NCBI GenBank assembly: GCA_029250225.1
Contig: JAQWUY010000031.1
Span: forward strand, 1-64,000
Length of the DNA stretch: 64,000 nt
Direction of reading: 5' to 3'
Origin: Alphaproteobacteria bacterium
GTDB lineage: Bacteria; Pseudomonadota; Alphaproteobacteria; JAQWUY01
Part shown: positions 62,227 to 64,000 of the stretch, piece after piece
How the letters are laid out: each line of letters opens with the position of its first letter
Numbering within the stretch: the first letter of the stretch is position 1
The notes under the pieces: model-generated
Told to the model about the DNA's origin: nothing
Databases searched by the model: none
The model's input: the letters and a program-made list of their open reading frames with translations, nothing else
Program-made: the position numbers and the translations under genes

Positions 62227-63639
62227 ATGGCTAAAAATATAAAAAATATTATGGAAATGTATGATGAATTCGCGGTTGAATTTGTCGATTTCAGATTCAC
62301 AGATACAAAAGGGCGCTGGCATCATATGACGCAACATGTTTCTACTGTTGATGAAGATTTGCTGACTAATGGTATTATGTTCGATGGCTCATCTATATCA
62401 GGGTGGAAAACTATTGATGATTCAGATATGTTATTAATACCTGACTTAGATTCTGCGATTATGGATCCTTTTTCTTACAAACCACAACTTGTTTTAATTT
62501 GTAATATTGTTGAGCCATCTACTGGTCAAGGTTACGAAAGAGATCCTCGCTCTATTGCAAAACGAGCATTAGCTTATATGGGAAAACAAGGAGTAGGTGA
62601 CACAGCATACTTCGGCCCAGAAGCTGAATTCTTTATGTTTGATGATGTTCGTTGGTCAACAGAACCGCATTCAACAGGTTTTGTGGTAGATGACGAAGAA
62701 TTGCATGTAAATTCAGCAACTGAATATTCTGATGGCAATGATGGTTATCATGTTAAGAAAAAGGGCGGTTATATACCGACATTACCACTAGATAAGGCTG
62801 TTGAAATTCGCGCTGAAATGGTTACAACTGGCTTAGAGTTTGGTATTCCAATGGAAAAACACCATCACGAGGTTGCTTCTGCTCAGCACGAGTTAGGAGT
62901 TAAGTTTTTAACATTAGTTGAATGTGCTGATAATATGCAAAAGTACAAGCATGTAGTACAAAATGTTGCTCAACAATTTGGTAAAACAGCTACATTTATG
63001 CCAAAACCTGTATACGGTGATAATGGTAGTGGTATGCATGTACATCAATCTATTTGGAAAGATGGCGAAAATATCTTTGCAGGTAATGGTTATGCTGATT
63101 TATCTGATACTTGTCTTTACTATATTGGTGGTATAATTAAACATGCCAAAGCAATTAATGCATTTACAAATCCTTCAACTAACTCTTACAAAAGATTAGT
63201 TCCTGGTTTTGAAGCACCGGTATTGCTAGCATATTCTGCTTCTAATCGTTCAGCTTCTTGTCGTATTCCACATGCATCAAGTCCAAAAGCAAAGCGTGTA
63301 GAAGTTAGATTCCCAGATCCAATGGCAAATCCTTATCTTGCATATACTGCATTATTAATGGCTGGTCTTGATGGTATCAAAAATAAAATTCACCCAGGTG
63401 AAGCAATGGACAAAGATTTATATGAATTACCAGCTGATAAATTAAAATCTATTCCAACAGTTTGTGGTTCATTGCGTGAAGCTCTTGAAAGTCTTGATGC
63501 AAATCGTGGCTTCTTAACAGAAGGCGGTGTGTTTACAGATAACTTCATTGATAGCTATCTAGCACTTAAATGGGAAGAAGTTTATACATTAGAACAAACT
63601 CCACATCCAGTAGAGTTTGAAATGTATTATGATTGCTAA
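62227..63639 (+). CDS. glnA: glutamine synthetase type I
   Basis: A 470-residue GSI that makes glutamine from glutamate, ammonia and ATP. N-terminal beta-grasp with FDGSSISGW, metal and substrate blocks EAEFFMFD, NGSGMHVHQSIW, NPSTNSYKRLVPGFEAP and RSASCRIP. The adenylylation site Tyr399 lies in KDLYELPADKLKSIP, indicating GlnE control (GSI-beta). AAGGAG precedes the ATG. A hairpin follows. Confidence 0.98.
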   Translation: MAKNIKNIMEMYDEFAVEFVDFRFTDTKGRWHHMTQHVSTVDEDLLTNGIMFDGSSISGWKTIDDSDMLLIPDLDSAIMDPFSYKPQLVLICNIVEPSTGQGYERDPRSIAKRALAYMGKQGVGDTAYFGPEAEFFMFDDVRWSTEPHSTGFVVDDEELHVNSATEYSDGNDGYHVKKKGGYIPTLPLDKAVEIRAEMVTTGLEFGIPMEKHHHEVASAQHELGVKFLTLVECADNMQKYKHVVQNVAQQFGKTATFMPKPVYGDNGSGMHVHQSIWKDGENIFAGNGYADLSDTCLYYIGGIIKHAKAINAFTNPSTNSYKRLVPGFEAPVLLAYSASNRSASCRIPHASSPKAKRVEVRFPDPMANPYLAYTALLMAGLDGIKNKIHPGEAMDKDLYELPADKLKSIPTVCGSLREALESLDANRGFLTEGGVFTDNFIDSYLALKWEEVYTLEQTPHPVEFEMYYDC

Positions 63640-63661
63640 GCAATATTAACTCGTTATATAT

Positions 63662-63688
63662 GAAAGCCGATTAAAATCGGCTTTCTTG
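63662..63688 (+). terminator. terminator after glnA
   Basis: 10-bp stem GAAAGCCGAT/ATCGGCTTTC, loop TAAA, weak T-tract. The rest of the gap to 63928 is AT-rich and shows no further gene. Confidence 0.75.
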
Positions 63689-63928
63689 TAGATATACAAA
63701 CAGATATGCAAAACTTTAAATAACTTAGTTCGGCTGTATAATGTATATTATGTTAAATCATTTATTTATACATAAACACTATAATGTGATAAATATGTAT
63801 ATATGTGATAAAATAAACATAAATAAGCATATAAGCTAATTAAATTTATAATCTGGTATTGTATAAAGTCTAGTATTCTAATATATTGTATTAAAAAAAA
63901 TATTTAATTAATAAGGTAAAACACTATA

Positions 63929-64000
63929 ATGTCAAAAATCACAGATAAAGATGCTTTAAATTTTCATTCAAAAGGTAAACCTGGAAAATTTGAAATAAAC
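63929..64000 (+). CDS. maeB: NADP-dependent malic enzyme, N-terminal end only
   Basis: Twenty-four codons up to the window edge: an ATG with AAGGT about 12 bases before, then KITDKDALNFHSKGKPGKFE. The A-L-x-F/Y-H-x-x-G-x-P-G-K-x-E opening is characteristic of the MaeB-type malic enzymes with a C-terminal phosphotransacetylase-like domain, which turn malate to pyruvate. The rest is outside the window, so domain content is not seen. Confidence 0.75.
   Translation, partial: MSKITDKDALNFHSKGKPGKFEIN

Overview
The window is a contiguous piece of chromosome from a very AT-rich alphaproteobacterium, probably free-living and perhaps marine. The assignment rests on gene content and order: rluD-rpoH, F0 genes atpI-B-E-F'-F without F1, Tim44-like/mltA, hom-glpX-recJ, tolC-popZ-valS, mltB-rlpA-dacC-tmk-holB-metG-tatD-phnP-like, tRNA-Trp-secE-nusG and glnB-glnA. 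A good sigma54 promoter before glnB, tdh/kbl, and dimethylglycine-dehydrogenase and MttB-like genes fit a heterotroph using amino acids and methylated amines. The species cannot be fixed from sequence alone.

Layout. 1-6 kb: the 3' end of a HEPN-like gene, a DUF2390-type gene, a YdcH-like gene, rluD-rpoH, a 38-residue membrane protein, a lytic transglycosylase and a uracil-DNA glycosylase. 6-14 kb: ETF:ubiquinone oxidoreductase with an unusual repeat-bearing N-terminal extension, trmL, an MFS carrier with a lysine-rich tail, tdh-kbl and a sodium symporter. 14-21 kb: DUF721 gene, DsbA-like gene, the F0 operon and ileS. 21-30.5 kb: tRNA-Ile, an MttB-like methyltransferase divergent from a dimethylglycine-dehydrogenase-like gene, etfB, etfA, grxB and a dipeptide epimerase, then DUF3108 and rlmB. 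30.5-44.5 kb: eight tRNA genes (Tyr, Gly, Trp, Lys, Asn, Cys, and Ser at the end; His lies later at 61.6 kb) among secE-nusG, fxsA, Tim44-like/mltA, hom-glpX-recJ, tolC, popZ and valS.

44.5-50.5 kb is the accessory part. A DUF262/HNH-type nuclease-like gene sits directly behind tRNA-Ser(UGA), bracketed by a perfect 41-bp direct repeat that begins in the loop of the tRNA terminator, so the insert can be delimited to 1,805 bp. It is followed by a tightly overlapped six-gene cassette (DUF3429, SDR, Fe-S photolyase/cryptochrome, DUF2256, DUF393, SOUL) of light- or photodamage-linked families. The photolyase gene appears to lack a normal start codon: AUA stands where AUG is expected. A frameshifted gene remnant ends this part.

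50.5-64 kb: a DEAD-box helicase, the envelope/replication/translation operon mltB to phnP-like, an NlpC/P60 peptidase, an alpha/beta hydrolase, tRNA-His, sigma54-driven glnB-glnA, and the first 24 codons of a malic enzyme.

Functional links. DMGDH-like protein, EtfAB and ETF-QO can form one electron path from N-methylated amines to ubiquinone. Tdh/Kbl also produce glycine, joining the one-carbon/glycine theme. Six or more envelope genes handle peptidoglycan (three lytic transglycosylases, RlpA, DacC, NlpC/P60, dipeptide epimerase). Most tRNA genes have recognisable TTGNNN-N16/17-TANNNN promoters, and many genes are followed by clear hairpin terminators. No gene-free stretch exceeds 300 bases; the longest (63640-63928) holds the glnA terminator and AT-rich sequence only.
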